Shown piece by piece: positions 34,066 to 46,554 of a stretch of DNA of 64,000 bases. The notes beneath the pieces are model-generated. The model saw only the letters and a program-made list of their open reading frames with translations, was not told the origin of the DNA and made no database searches. The stretch spans positions 6,108,836 to 6,172,835 of the forward strand of contig CM034599.1 in the NCBI GenBank assembly GCA_020091685.1, given 5' to 3'. Position numbers and translations under genes: made by a program. Position 1 is the first letter of the stretch, and each line of letters begins with the position of its first letter. This DNA is from Lutjanus erythropterus. Lineage: Eukaryota; Chordata; Actinopteri; Lutjaniformes; Lutjanidae.

Positions 34066-34955
34066 GGACAGTAACAAAGTACATTTACTTGAGTACTGTA
34101 CTTAAGTACATTTTTTGAGTATCTGTACTTTACTTGAGTATTTGTTTTTTTTTGGAAACATATGACTTTTCACTCCACTACATTTCAAAGACAAATATTG
34201 TACTTTTGACTCCACTACATTTCTAGGAAGGTTGTCGTTACTTGTTACTTTTAGGCGTTACTTTGAAGTCAGCTGTTGCTGTTTTTTCTTTTCTAAAATG
34301 CAATTGGCTACACGCTGTGTTCTCTCACAGAAAGAAACCAATCACAGCACCCGCTCTCAACTGGGATTAATGTAAAAGCAGAAATGCGTCATCGAGGCGC
34401 GCTCTGTAACAAGAGCGAGCAAGCTCTCCCTCTTTCATTCCAGCAACACTCAGTCATGGTGACATCAAGTGAAAGACACAATTACTTAGAACTCAAGATG
34501 TTATTATAATAAGAAAAAGAGAAATAATTCCAGGTAGGCTTTTAATGTTGGATTGTTTTTACCGGGGTGAAAAATTCCTCATAATTAATGTATATACTGC
34601 CTCTGAAGCCAAGAAGAAATCTCAGTTATTTCACAGACTTGGAGAACTCCTTAGAGTCAGCTTCAATCTAATTTTATGCTGTGATTTTAATACAGTTATG
34701 CCAGAAAATGACAACAGCTATTTTTATAGGAGTTTCTATAGAGATCAGAGAGTTACAAGGTTTTGTAAATGCACTGTGAAAACGATACAGCAATGTACTG
34801 ATATTAGAAAATGTACTTTGTACTTTTGAATACTTAAGTATTTTTAAAAGCGCGTACTCTAGTATTTTAACTCGAGTAAAATTCTGACTGAGCAACTTTC
34901 ATTTGTAGTTGAGTAGTATTTGACCAGGAGTATCTGTACTTTGATGGTTTGGTTA
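34066..34955. mobile_element. ACTTGAGTA-type element, fullest copy, with LINE insert
   Basis: The left arm reads GTACATTTACTTGAGTACTG, CTTAAGTACATTTTTTGAG and TGTACTTTACTTGAGTA, then CACTCCACTACATTTC (twice). The right arm (34805-34955) reads AATGTACTTTGTACTTTTGA, AATACTTAAGTATTTTT, TAACTCGAGTAAAATTCTG and GTATCTGTACTTTG. The arms are inverted. The centre (34160-34540) is more GC-rich. A piece of LINE endonuclease lies inside at about 34545-34740, so this is a composite or nested element. Confidence 0.7.
34545..34740 (+). pseudogene. LINE AP-endonuclease fragment
   Basis: The plus-strand frame reads YRGEKFLIINVYTASEAKKK, then SQLFHRLGELL, and FNLILCCDFNTVMPENDN. This is the I-N-V-Y ... F-x-x-L ... 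I-x-G-G-D-F-N pattern of the apurinic endonuclease domain at the N-terminus of L1/Tx1-like ORF2 proteins, with CCDFN in place of GGDFN. The aspartate and asparagine of the motif are kept, but the flanking glycines are lost. The rest of the domain is absent. It is embedded in the ACTTGAGTA-type element. Confidence 0.65.
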
Positions 34956-37077
34956 GTTTGTTTGTGTTACTGTGTGACTTCTGAGTTTTAAACGTTAGTT
35001 CAGATTCACCAAAGTCACACAAAAGAGGGGGATATCTGGCTTATATAACAGCAGTTTCACATTGGAAAAGGCTGCCTGGTGGCAAGATAAACCGGTGAAA
35101 ATATTCCAAATATAGTGTACCCACAACTGCTGCCTTTTATTTTGTAAAATACCTTTTGTTGCCGACTCTGTCTGCAGCAGTATATTACTGAGCTTCCGTG
35201 CTCGTACTCCTCTCTGCTTCTCCAAACTGTCAGATGAAATCTACTGTAGGTAATACACTGCCTAGTACCTCATACAACCCCACTTCAAATAATCTGACCT
35301 ATCTCTTTAATATTATGTTTCATCTTTTTCAAATCACAAGTAGCAGCATCACATATCACCAGTGCTGGTGTTATGTGATGCAGTTGGAGTCAGTGTACAA
35401 TCTGCAGTGAGATCAAATGTGTTCCACACCTGTTGAAAAATGTGAAAAATGCAGGTGTCATGAGGCTGTGAGTGCCTCCTGGGCTCAAGGTGAGGTCAGA
35501 TGCTGTCTGAATGATGATCACCTTTTAGCTGACATTTTAGACCGACTGTTTATACCTGCTGCACAGCCTCTCAGCTCAGCGTGCTCTCGCACAGCATGCA
35601 GGGTCAGGACTGATACAGACAGACAGGCATGCTTCTCTATCATCATCGTGCTCACATTGTTTAGAAGTGAAGGCTCGTGGTTGTAAAATGTACGGCATAG
35701 CGAATCACAGATTTTAATCAAAACTGTTTTTTATTAGAATCAGAAATGAAAATAACAGCCTGAAATTGTAGCCAGCTGTTTGGCTGCCAGCTGGCGCTTA
35801 TGGAAATCTCTGTATCAACTGACCCTGTGTTTACTTTCTACACTGAGAGAGACAAAAATGAAAAAACAAGGGGAAGAAATACGAGAGAGAGAAGGATGCT
35901 GTTCAACACAAACAAAAACTGACCTAATCCATTTCAAATGCCCCCTAACTAGAGTCCGGCCCTGCTGGTTGACCTGCTAAAACGTTCTGTAATGGCTAAA
36001 AAACATTTTCATATAAATTCACAGGTACAGGCATGAGTAAAAATGAAATACTTGCAGATGGGCAGCAGGTGAGAACAATAATATAACACATGTAATACAA
36101 TAATATGCATTTTTCTCTGGAGAACTCAGACATGACAATGATTGTGCATGAGCTTTAACATTTTTATACGGTAATATCAAGCCTAATCAGCCACCAGGAC
36201 ACAACCTTTGACCCCACATCCTGCCAGACAATGGCAGTGACATTTGATCTGACAGCAATGTAGGCTAGCAGCTGGCTGAAATTCCTGACATATAAAGGCA
36301 AAAATATTCAGTGGAGGATACCTAGATCATCATCAAACATTTGGGAGGATTTCAGTGCTCTTTAACACTGAGAATAATACTGTCAGTGGCCTTGCAGCCT
36401 GCAAAAGATTTCAAGAATATCTTGAGGTAGCTTTTGATACCTACAAGCTAGGCTCGTTGTCACTATGGAAACACATGGACAGCTGCAGGAGCACAGGGAC
36501 TATGCCAGTTAAGAACACGAGTGAGAGACTGCATGGTGTTTAATCACGGGCGCAGTTCGGGTCACGGGGACCATATTCACGGTTCCAGGCGGGTGTGGAT
36601 TTGACATGGAGATAATTGCAGGTAACAGGTCGGTTTGGTTTGCTAAACCGGACCTGTGCAGGACTCTGCCCCGAAAACCTCCCAGCAAATTAGGTCTGGC
36701 AGTTTGTGGGCCTCCGTATTTCTAAACCCCTGGCCCTGCTCTCAGTAAACCTCGGCCTACCTCTCGAGCATCAAATTGTCTTTGGCCTAAGCCCGGACCT
36801 GCCCTCCTGGCATCAGGGATCCATCATGGTGGGGGAGGAATGGGGGAATGCTGGAGACAACCAAACAGGCAGCAATCCAGGAAACTCTAACTCGAGAGGG
36901 AAGCATGATTTCACCCTCAGATAAACGAGGAATTCAATTAGAGGACACTCAGTGAGACATCAGAAAAGAGTGAGAAGCTGCAGACTGAGACATGATAGGC
37001 AAGAAATCCAATAGCGCATGTGTTCAATTGTAAAATCTGCACACAACTGTTCTTGCCTAACACTAATTTTGACTTAA
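34956..37077. other. Intergenic stretch, nothing recognised
   Basis: No exon or named repeat seen. The frames at 35417-35686 and 36706-36924 were inspected and have no family resemblance. Confidence 0.4.
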
Positions 37078-37968
37078 AATGGACCTGTTATACTTTTCCT
37101 TATTTTCTGACATAAATATAATGTTGGATTTTCATATTAAACATGGCCAAAGTGTCAAATAATGAGGAAAATGTATGTAGAAGTAATTCCTGTCAACATA
37201 ACAATCAGATTTCAAACTGCCCTAAATGCTTTTTTTTTTTTTTTAATTATGGTGACGCTGACATTGGTACATAGGGATTTTGTTATATGACCATCTGTGA
37301 TAAGCACAACACACCCACCCACTTGCTCTGTCTTCATTTGACTACGCTGCTCTGGATTATGTTCATGTCAAGTTTGTCTCACAGGAAGGGCTTTTTCAGT
37401 TGTGAAAGAGTTTCATATTTTCTGGTTTTCCCTCTGACGTCCTGCTGCTGCTCAACTCTCTGATGTACAATGTTTCGAATGGACGGGTATCTTTACTGTT
37501 TGCTAATGTAGGTAACTTCTACAGCGACTTAGCCATGCACTCCCCTGGTGCTTTGAGCATCCAGTCTGAGCAGCTAACAATAAGTAAACTTTGTCCATCA
37601 GAAAATTTCATAAATCACAAAAAGTTGAGGCTGAGCCCCCAGAGAATATAACAGGGGAGACCAGAAAATATTTTCTCTGTGAAATATAATCCAGTTTCTC
37701 CAAAATCCATGAATAAAGTTAAGTTTTGTACAGTGAGTATCAGTGAGGTCTGGCGTCTGGGAAGTCGGCCAATCAGATGAAAATGGGCTTTTAGGGAGCT
37801 CAAGAGACAGGAGCTAAAACGGCTTGCTTCAGACAGGGTGAACAGGGGCTGCAGTGAGAGCCAGTACAAGCTGTAGGATGTTTTTGAACAGTGAATGATG
37901 CACAGCTACTCCAGTAGAGTCCCAGAATGAAAATATAGAGCCACAAATGAGCGTAATAGGTCTCCTTG
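37078..37968. mobile_element. AGGTCTCCTT-ended miniature element, near complete
   Basis: About 890 bases. The left end reads AATGGACCTGTTATACTTTT, then ACATGGCCAAAGTGTCAAAT. The middle has CTGGTTTTCCCTCTGACGTC, AACTTCTACAGCGACTTAGC, CAAAAAGTTGAGGCTGAGCC, CAGTTTCTCCAAAATCCAT and GGCCAATCAGATGAAAATGG. The right end reads ACAAATGAGCGTAATAGG and TCTCCTT, roughly inverting the left end. I recognise the motif order as an abundant teleost non-autonomous element. A T-run lies at 37222-37244. Open frames at 37463-37651 and 37615-37869 are readings of the repeat. Confidence 0.65.
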
Positions 37969-40900
37969 AATGGCTATAGATTAGTTAACTTGCAGACTCA
38001 ACATTGGAAAAGACCAAAATAGAGGTAACACCAATCCAATCCAATTCAGAGACTCTGCTTCATGAAAAATTTGCTCCGTTTCCCATGGCTCACTGGAGAT
38101 GCCTGCATTAACTCTCTCCATGCAAGGAGAAGAGTGGCTGTTCAAAAAAATGCATGGGAAATCACTGAGGCATACGTAATGCATGTTTTATTTGTGGAGT
38201 AAACACCAGCTGAACTCATCTCTTCCAGTGCACTCTCACAAAAAAACATAAGTACACAGGCTTCATCATCCACTCTATTAAGTGGGTCCTGACAATAGAC
38301 AGGATAATCAGATAACTTGATTTGATTTAAACTACAGGCTCTTGGCAGCGTGTGCACCTCTGTCTCTTGGTGGGAAGGTCCGCTCTGCGAAATCACACAA
38401 TTTCAAGATTAGTTACTAAGCTTGACCTCCCTCTGCGTGTCCACATTTCTGTTTCCTCACTTGGAGAAGCAGCTATTATTTCAACACAGCATGGAAAAAT
38501 GGTCTGTGAACAAATATTTCACTTAAGCTGCTTGCGTCCTTCATTTGGCAGCACCGACAGATGTCTCCCTTGGCACACTGGGGGGAAACCATCATTGCAA
38601 AATGGTTTTCGCACATCAGACACGTACACATGCAAAGACGTGCAAGAATTTGTGTAAACACACATGTACAGAGTGCTTAAAATAATGGACAAAACGTCTG
38701 TGCATCGATGCACAAGGGCTCTGCCACTCAGTTTAATCTTTGACTAGAGGATAATGTAGAGCGATAGATGGGCCTGCATGCTCAGAACTCAAGGCTAATG
38801 ACTCAAAATGACATTACAACAAATTTTCAAACATAACCTTTATTAATATCCTATTAGGGTTGAGTATTGCTCAAATTTGACATATTTATACTGCATATAA
38901 ATGTGGTTAAAAAACAACAACAAAAGAATTGAGTTTCTACAGATCAGAGGAAAATTATGCCATAAAGTCTGAGCACACATGTTGTTTTATGTCAAGTATG
39001 TGAAGAAAAATGAGTCTGTTTCTTAAGATAGCATGATTGTGATTTCTGTTAGCATGCCAATGGATTAAGCGTTAGTCATTTATACATGAGAAATCAATTC
39101 AGGAATTTAAAAAAATCACTCAGGAATCGTAAAAAAAGGATCATAATACTTAAGAGAATTGATTTTTACCAAACTCTACTTATTATTAATTTATTATTAT
39201 TACCAACTAAAGTTAATGATGTAGATGTGGGAAAGCGACCCAAGATCCAAGTAGCTTCACTTCAGCTCTCGGTAGTTGTGGTTTCTGATGGCATGCAACA
39301 CGAAGAACAACAACAACAACAAAAAACAGGACATGGCTCAAATCACAGGAATGAGAAACCACTGGAGGCATAAACATGGAGAAGAAAGAATTTATTTCTT
39401 ACTTCAGTATGTGTAGCACAGGAGCAATAGATCACTTATTATGATCCTTTGACAGAGCTGATAAGCATGAGTTGCATATAAGGACTCAACAACGGGAGAA
39501 GGCAATTGCTTCCATATCTCAGCAAACAACTTCCCCTTGGCTATTAAGTGCCCATTTGGCCTGGCTCTGCTATTTAGTGCCATTAAAATAAGTTTATAAG
39601 GGGACAATTTTTCTGGTAACTCCATGTCTAATCTGCCAACATCAGACTGCAGCAGCACTGGTGAGTGGAGATTTCTGCAGCTGACAAAGTGAAGGACAGG
39701 GAAACACAATAAAAAAATATAAAAGAAGAAGGTGAAAGTTGTTGGTTGGGTTTCTCATTGCATACTGCATGACAGCACAGCATGGGCAAGAAAAGCTAAA
39801 TTCCGGCAGCTCTGCATCAACAAGCACCAACAAAGTATTTAAGCTGTCGTTCGTGCAGAGCTACTTTTAAGTCCTTTGGGGTGATTAAAGTCTAAAGATA
39901 CAAATATAGCCAATAATGTTGTGCTAGGGTTCATCTTTAAAGCTATTATTGTATTTTTTTATATTAACAATGGATCAAATGACTGTGCTAATGTGAAAGG
40001 GGTCATGCATAGTGAAAAATCCCACAGAAACATCCTCGACTCTATGGAGCATTTTTGGCTTCTTTATCATTATTTTGGTTTTATGGCCCCCAACTTAATC
40101 AAGAAGTCCCTCCACTTTCGGTAGACCACCATGAGACCTTACTTAGGAAAAAATATGAACCATAGTTGATGGCTAGAGACAAATAACATTATTTCATTGC
40201 AGATGTGCCACAAATTACATATAATGTCATGAAAGTCACACTTTGTGGTTGACCTGCTGACTGTGAAGATACGTAATCAGTAAGATGACACACCCAGAAA
40301 TCCCATAAGTGACATCATGACTGACTCCTCCATGAATATTGGTAGGGAAATGTCTTTACCATCCATATGTAAAGCTGCACTATTGCTGGTTGTTGATTGT
40401 TGCACCAGTTTGCTAACAAGTTAAACGTAACACTTTAAAAGTTGGTGATATACCAGTGTTGTTTGCAGTTTGTTTTCTGCTGCCCCCAAGTGGCCAAAAA
40501 GCAGTTAGAGCCTTTTTAACACAGGTGAGTCTTCATGATCCATATCATCGATGCATGTCTCATTCATTTTTAAGTTCACAACTTAAAGACTTAGTACAGT
40601 CATGTCCAAAGAAAGACTCATATAAAGTCCTTAACTGTGTGATTGAAATCTTATTTAATATATTTATATATAATAATAATATATATCAAATGGCTCTGGG
40701 TTGTCATTTCCAAAGAACAAAGACTGCTGCAGAGATCAGATTTCTATCTCTGCTTCACCCAGTATCATAAATTAATATCTGATCTGTTTCTCAGCAGCTA
40801 CAGAGAAACACACAGCAGGGCAACTGAGGTAGTCCTGCTCAGCTGACCAGATTAGTCATTAGATTGTTGCTGATAAGCTGGTAATTACAGGAGCAATCAA

Positions 40901-42374
40901 AGTCTCAGTGACATGTAATTCCATTAGAAATCTGTCCTACTGTCCTAAACTGTAATCAACACTGTGTTATCTTGGTTTCATTTCCCACTTCTCTACCGTC
41001 TGGCTGACCTTGTTGACACCGCTCGCATCAAACTAGCTTGACTAACTGGAAATAGGGTGAAAACATGAGCTGAGCAAACACTTTGTCTCGTAAATCTGAG
41101 CAAATTTTGAAACAGAAAGCGCATATCCACATAGAGAAAATATATATAATCCGCCTGTAGTGCAGAAAGCAAAGGTTGAGCATTTCATGGCAGATCCTGT
41201 CAAAGAAAAGGCAGCATTCATGGCATTCTGGCTCAGTGGGGGTATCTCTTACTGACTTTGGGATAACAAGGCATGTTTCTACAGTTGTGTTGTTTTTTCC
41301 CCCCTCATAATGAGAATTGGTTTCCCCTGAGCAACAAGATGTCCTGTTTGCATTTTTGGGCTGGTACCCGACTGGCCTTGCAGCAGAGGAAGACCCAAAC
41401 ACAGGCAGCGGCTGTTCTATTTTAAAAGTCAGGGGAACAGGTCTAAGCTCGTCGGCTGCCTACATATACCATTAGCAATGCCAGCAATGTTCCGAGGCAA
41501 AAGGAAGCTGGCTGAAGAGATGCTATCGCTGGGCGCGCTCTCTTGTTTTCATGCCATTCATGTCCCTCTGCTGTCTCAATCTCAAGCCTAAAACCTCTCC
41601 TACCTATCTTCTCCCTCAAGCTTATCCCTCCATCCTCCACCCACGCTTTCTGACTTTCATATTGATGCTTTTGCTTGCTCTGTCTCCCCAGTGCAACTCA
41701 AGCGTGAACCGGCCGGTCAAGATTCTTGCCAACATTCAGTCAAACAGGCCATGTTGCATTAGAAAGCAGCACCGAGGTGTGTCTTTCTAATCTTAGTCTG
41801 ACCGGCACTGAGGAGGTGAGCATGTCAAGGGACTTGCGTGCAGCACAGGAATTTAGGAACAAAGGAAGGCAGATGCCGCCTTCCCCCCACTGGCCTCTTG
41901 TCCCTCTATCTCTAAAGCCCCTTGGGATCACCAGCAGGGCAATTAGAGATTCTGTCATGAAGCTTTAATAAAGTAGCAGAAGTCATAACACAGATCATGG
42001 TTTTATTTAATAAGAATAATCCAGAAAAATAAAGTCAATCTACTATGGCATGTTGTTCTTCTCAATGAGGGATCATTCAGTAGTAGATTACACAACCCAG
42101 TTCCCCTTCCTCTACATTTCCTTTGCTCAGCTTTATCTTCAATCAGCACGTTAAGCCTTATTACAATATGCTTTACATGGCGCCAGGGGCTGAGCCTTCT
42201 AACAATGTCTTAAAGGTGCAGTCACACCAGGCGCCAATCTGCTTCACCCGGCAGGAGCAATAAGCAGAAATTATGCATGCAGAGCCATAAACTCTATATT
42301 AAATAGGTTGAAATCCTATTTGATATCTGATCTATCATTGATGTGAGTCGTTCCCCTCCTTGATCCCTCCTCTC
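37969..42374. other. Intergenic stretch, nothing firm recognised
   Basis: No exon was recognised over 4.4 kb. Short simple tracts: CAA repeats (39308-39323), TTA/TTAT (39180-39205) and TATA (40656-40686). The 124-codon minus frame at 41028-41402 and the 104-codon plus frame at 40456-40770 match no family; the latter opens in a short repeat-like CTGCTGCCCCCAAGTGGCC block. Confidence 0.4.
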
Positions 42375-42530
42375 CAGGCTCGGGGAAGCTCAAGCAGGCG
42401 CGCAAGACATGTGCAACATTGTAAATTGACAAGCGACGTCAAGTTCTCCACTGTAAATTCATCAGCTGTTTATATCTGTCAGGTCTGTCAATGTAAAATC
42501 AAGGCTGTTTTACATCAAGTTCTCAAACAC
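42375..42530 (+). repeat. Dispersed copy of the 51145-51635 repeat (5' part)
   Basis: GAAGCTCAAGCAGGC, GCAAGACATGTGCAACATTG, TAAATTGACAAG and CCACTGTAAATTCATCAGC, then CTGTCAATGTAAAATCAAGG match 51150-51300 (GAAGCTCAGGCAGGC, GCAAGACTTGTGCAAGATTG, TAAACTGACAA, ACACTGTAAGTTGATCAAC) in the same order. Confidence 0.6.
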
Positions 42531-42711
42531 ACAGCACAACACTGAAATGACCAATGAGCAGTAAAAGATGATGAATTAAAAAGATGCTTGAATTTGGATT
42601 AAGGGCCACAAAACAAAGCCAAATATCATAAATGACATTCTTTTTGTATAATCAGCTGCACATCAACAGGATCACACAGCACAAAAATAAGCAATGATCA
42701 ATAAATAATAC

Positions 42712-43475
42712 ATATTGGGTTTGAGTTTTGAGTCAAACTTGAACCCAGTTTTGAATTAAATTAAACAGCTTTTGTTGAGTTTATTTATGTTGCATAGGAA
42801 TAAACCCCCAAACACAATTTTTTGGGGTTATTTAAACTCAAAGATTTAACTTATCTGCAGAAGAAAAGTAAATTATCTCAACAAAACACTATTGGTTGGT
42901 AAAACTTTTTCAAAACTTCTCTTGGATATAATGGAACTAGATGGCGCTCGGCTTGTGGCGTTCAAAGCATGACGAATACATTTGAAAAACTCAACAGCAG
43001 TGTCTCTTTCTAGAAATCACGACGCACTTACTTGAGATGAGCCACAGGCCTTGTTATGAGCAGTTTCATGAGCGCTTAGGAACTACTTTCTGTCTGCAGT
43101 AGAATCTACCAGAACAACTTTCTTTTCCACTGGAAAGAAAATAATCCCTGCATGAAACTGCTCCCAACAAGGTCTGTGGATTATCTTGAGTAACTCGGTC
43201 ATCATTTGTGGAAAGAGACATTGCTTATGAGTTTTTCAAATATATTTTTTTTACGCTTTGACCACCTCAAGCCAAATGTCATCTATTTCCATTATACTGA
43301 AGAGAAAGCTGAAGGTCTCTATGGCTGATATCTCCAAAACTTTGCAACTTGCACCAAAACAATGTAGATGGATAAATAGCAACACAGGTAAGAGGAAAAA
43401 TATGCATTTTTTTTGTTTCTGGGGTGAACTGTCCCTTTAAGAGTTTGAGTTGCAATTTTGCATTTTTACAGTGTA
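42712..43475. mobile_element. AACTCAAA-type element interrupted by a foldback element
   Basis: The left part (42712-42914) shares TTTAAACTCAAAGATTTAAC, AGAAGAAAAGTAAATTATCT and GGTAAAACTTTT with 21036-21371. The right part (43441-43475) resumes with GAGTTTGAGTTGCAATTTTG and ends TTTACAGTGTAGTG. Between them lies foldback copy C. The frames at 43258-43512 are readings of these repeats. Confidence 0.6.
42915..43440. mobile_element. TTAA foldback element, copy C (left arm shortened)
   Basis: Starts inside the left arm at CTTCTCTTGGATATAATGG, equivalent to a point about 105 bases into copy A. It continues GGCGCTCGGCTTGTGGCGTT and CATGAAACTGCTCCCAACAA, and ends ATCTCCAAAACTTTGCAACT, GGTGAACTGTCCCTTTAA. 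TTAA lies at the right edge (43437-43440), but the left TTAA end is missing. Confidence 0.65.
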
Positions 43476-44144
43476 GTGCACAAAATAGTCTTGGACCTGA
43501 ATGTGGATCCATGTCATTAGGTTCTCAGAATTGCTGATAATAACAGGTTTTTGCAGTAAGCTTGTGTTGTTTGATGAGGCGGTGATAGGCAGAGGCTAAG
43601 AGCAATTAGAGTTGAAAATGCCTTAAAAGGATATGTTAGGGGCCTGCAATTAAAAAAGTGAGCACAAACAAAAGTGGGACTGTGGGTAACAAGCAAAACA
43701 AAACAAAATGGTAATGATCATTATGATGAAATTGATTAACAAATTCCTAAACCTTTATAATATAGATTGTGGCTTGATTATGCATGGACTCCTGACTGCA
43801 ATTTCTTATTTTCTATTATTCTATGGTCTGTGTATTTCATTAGTGTTTGAAACTAAACACAAGCTAAATAAATGCTGACATCCACTCGATGTCAGGAGAA
43901 AGGCATGGACACACACAGTTCAGTTGGTCTTTTATCATCACCAGAACAGAAATGTAAATGTTGGTGAAGTTGCAGTCCAGCAGATTAGCTAATACATGTT
44001 GTGAGATAAGAGTCTCTACAGCCCCTGTCACTCCTCTGGGAATGTACACTACAGTCTAGCATAAGAATATGTTTAACAGCTTGGACACAGGATGAGTATG
44101 GAAGTCAAACTGAGGCTGTAGAATCAGTGATGACAACGTAAAAT
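43476..44144. other. Intergenic stretch, nothing recognised
   Basis: No coding or repeat signal recognised. Confidence 0.4.
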
Positions 44145-44640
44145 AAGACAGTCACTCAACAATGTAAAAAACAAAAAAAGACTTAAAAGATGCAACAAGA
44201 TGAAAACAAAGTAACAAACGTAACAAGACAAAAATTATGTAAAAGATGTAACAAGACACAGCAAGATGAAAACAGAGTAACAAGATGAAAATTACGTAAA
44301 AGATGTGATAAGATGAAAATGATCTAACATATGTAACAACACGGAAACAACCTAAAAGAGGTAAGAAGACAAGAAAAAGACACAAAAGACGTAAATGATG
44401 TAAAAAACACAACAAGAGGAAAACGAGGTGTACAAAATGGTAAAAGACTTAACAAGATGAAACCAACATAAATAGCGTAAAAGACATAAAGAGAGGGAAG
44501 AAACATAAAAAATATAACAGAACAAAAATGAGGGAAAAAACATAACAGGACAAAAATGACATAAACAACATAAATGATGAAAGGAGATGAAAACAATGTA
44601 ACAAGGCATAAACAACGTAAATGACGTAAAGTGACTGAGA
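44145..44640 (+). repeat. Degenerate minisatellite of GTAAAAGA / AACAAGATGAAAA words
   Basis: About 500 bases of loosely repeated words, best described as GTAAAAGATGTAACAAGATG followed by AAAA. Half-units of 10-12 bases (GTAACAAGA, ACGTAAAAGA, AGATGAAAA) are shuffled. The long overlapping minus-strand frames (44152-44716) arise because the purine-rich strand lacks stops in reverse; their translations are F/L/V/S-rich and are not proteins. Confidence 0.8.
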
Positions 44641-46143
44641 GAAAGAAAGATGCCTCCAACCCCAAAAAATCATTTGGTAAAAGATTTTCTGCTCTTAAAC
44701 TATGCAATTTGATCATTTACAATTGACAAAACTATACAATGTTTTATATGAGTTTAAGAGAGATTTTCTGGAGAGAAACCATGAAAGTGATGCAGTACAT
44801 ACTAGCTATATTTACTGCATTTAATTCTAAAGAAAAGAAATAGATGGAAAGATGGAACTAATTAAACATGTATAAAACTCAAAAACAAAGAATTTCCATG
44901 CAAACACTGGGGATTTAGAGACCTCTTATTGCCATGCATTCTGAGGATTATTTGAAACTCTGGCATTGTTTGAGTTCCAGCATCAGCAAGCTTAGCTGCA
45001 CATCCTCCACCTGTCTGAGCCACAGACCCCAGCGGATCACAGGGCTATGACACGGACGACAGGACCGTTGTCCTCTGCCAAAGATGAATGTTATTAAGTG
45101 TCGTAAACTGAAGCTTTTTGGTGTAAAGTGAAGTCTGAAATATACAGAGCGGGCAGACCCCTTCCCTAATAATTTTCAGTCAGGCTCTTCAGCTATTGGA
45201 CAGATTTCTTGCTGGTGTCAGGCCAGTCCACCTCACTCCAACCCCTCCACCTACCTCTCCCATCACCCATAAATGTCTGAAAGTTATGTTTTCACAACAG
45301 AGAACACATTAGGCAGGTTGCCAAGTAGTTACAGTAAATATTTACTGTATGTAACCAAATTCCTGTAAGATCCTATGATACTTCATATTATGGCCTTGTG
45401 CACCTACTTTACCTACTTAACCTACTTCAGAAATGTGATCTTTGTTTGCAGGCGTTATTTTTGTTTGGGTTTATTGTTCTGGAAGTTCCTCTTGCCTTAC
45501 TCTAATGTTGGAGCAGCTGACAGAAAATTTTGCTCAGTTTTTCCACTTCGAGTAGAAAAAAAAAGTCTACAAATATTATTACTTGGTGGCTATATTTTCA
45601 AAACAAACATGGCACAGCACTGCCAAGACCACATATATTAGCTTTTTTCTTTTCTAATTGTTATCTTAAATACATTTTCTCCTTATGTCAACATAACTGA
45701 TCATATTGTCCATGTGCAGAAAGACAAGGCGCTTAGTGTGCTCCACACGAGATTTAATTTGGCACGTTCTCATGGGCAAAATGGCGAGTTGGCAGCGGTA
45801 CGGGCACGCTGCTCAGTTGAGCATGTCAGAATCTTCACGCAGCCTTGTTCGTTATTGCCCAGTACAGTGTCACCTGCAACGTGTCAAAAAATGTGCTGTG
45901 ATTGGTTACAGGCCACATAAGGTTGGTGGACTTCCATTGATTTATCCATTAAACGAACACATCTGGGGCTGTATTCAACACCCTGAGACTAAAACTGGCT
46001 GAGGAGATGAGAAAAAATGTGTGTGAAAACTTAAAGTACAGGACATTTTGGTCGACAAGTCAGTCAGTTTGCGCTAAAAGTAGCTCCAGCCCGAGAGCCG
46101 TCAGAGACAGTCCAGACCCTGAGACCTCCAGAGCCTCCAAAAC
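44641..46143. other. Intergenic stretch, nothing recognised
   Basis: No repeat was recognised. The 98-codon plus frame at 45706-46002 ends just upstream of a LINE remnant and could be an unrecognised 5' part of that element, but no motif supports this. Confidence 0.4.
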
Positions 46144-46554
46144 ATGTCCACAATCAGCCAGATGCTGCAGCTCAATGTCTCATTATCTCATTTGGAAACA
46201 TGCAAAAACTTTTTAAAGCATCCTGAGATAATAAGAATCAGCTCATACATGCATGCATTTTGGGAACGCCTAATGGTGTTTCCCTTACGGAGAAATGTTC
46301 TGGAAATTATGAGTGACTGGTTAAAATGTGATCTGCCTGCATCAAGGTTGTGTCTTCTTGGAGACAAAACAGTGGTGCCACAGTTAAGTAAATTTGTATT
46401 CAGAGTATTAATAATTGGCTCAACCACCTGTGCTCGCATGATTCTTGGATGCTGGTAGGAACCTCAAACTCCCACACTGAAAATGTGGAAGAAACAAATG
46501 ATGGAAATAGTTGCATGTGAAAAGATGGTGGGAAGACTGAACTGCAAAAAATGA
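46144..46554 (+). pseudogene. L1-like LINE ORF2 C-terminal remnant, one internal stop
   Basis: The plus-strand frame carries HAFWERLMVF, SRLCLLGDKTVVPQLSK, FVFRVLIIGSTTCARMILGC and W, then TAG at 46456-46458. The same frame continues EPQTPTLKMWKKQMMEI to a second stop (TGA, 46552-46554). CLLGD, the VP-x-x-x-K block and the A-R-x-I-L-x-x-W end, with P-T-x-x-x-W-x-x-x-M after it, are the closing motifs of L1-clade ORF2. A lysine-like codon has probably become TAG. The polymerase domain is absent. Confidence 0.7.

Noticed and set aside
41028-41402. 124-codon minus-strand frame as an exon
   Set aside because: Inspected for Cys/His patterns and known domains; none found, and codon use resembles the AT-rich background.
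44324-44716. 130-codon minus-strand hydrophobic frame resembling a membrane protein
   Set aside because: It is read from the degenerate minisatellite, whose purine-rich strand has no stops in reverse; several overlapping frames look the same.
45706-46002. 98-codon plus-strand frame as a gene
   Set aside because: No family resemblance; it lies just before an L1-like remnant and may be decayed element sequence.
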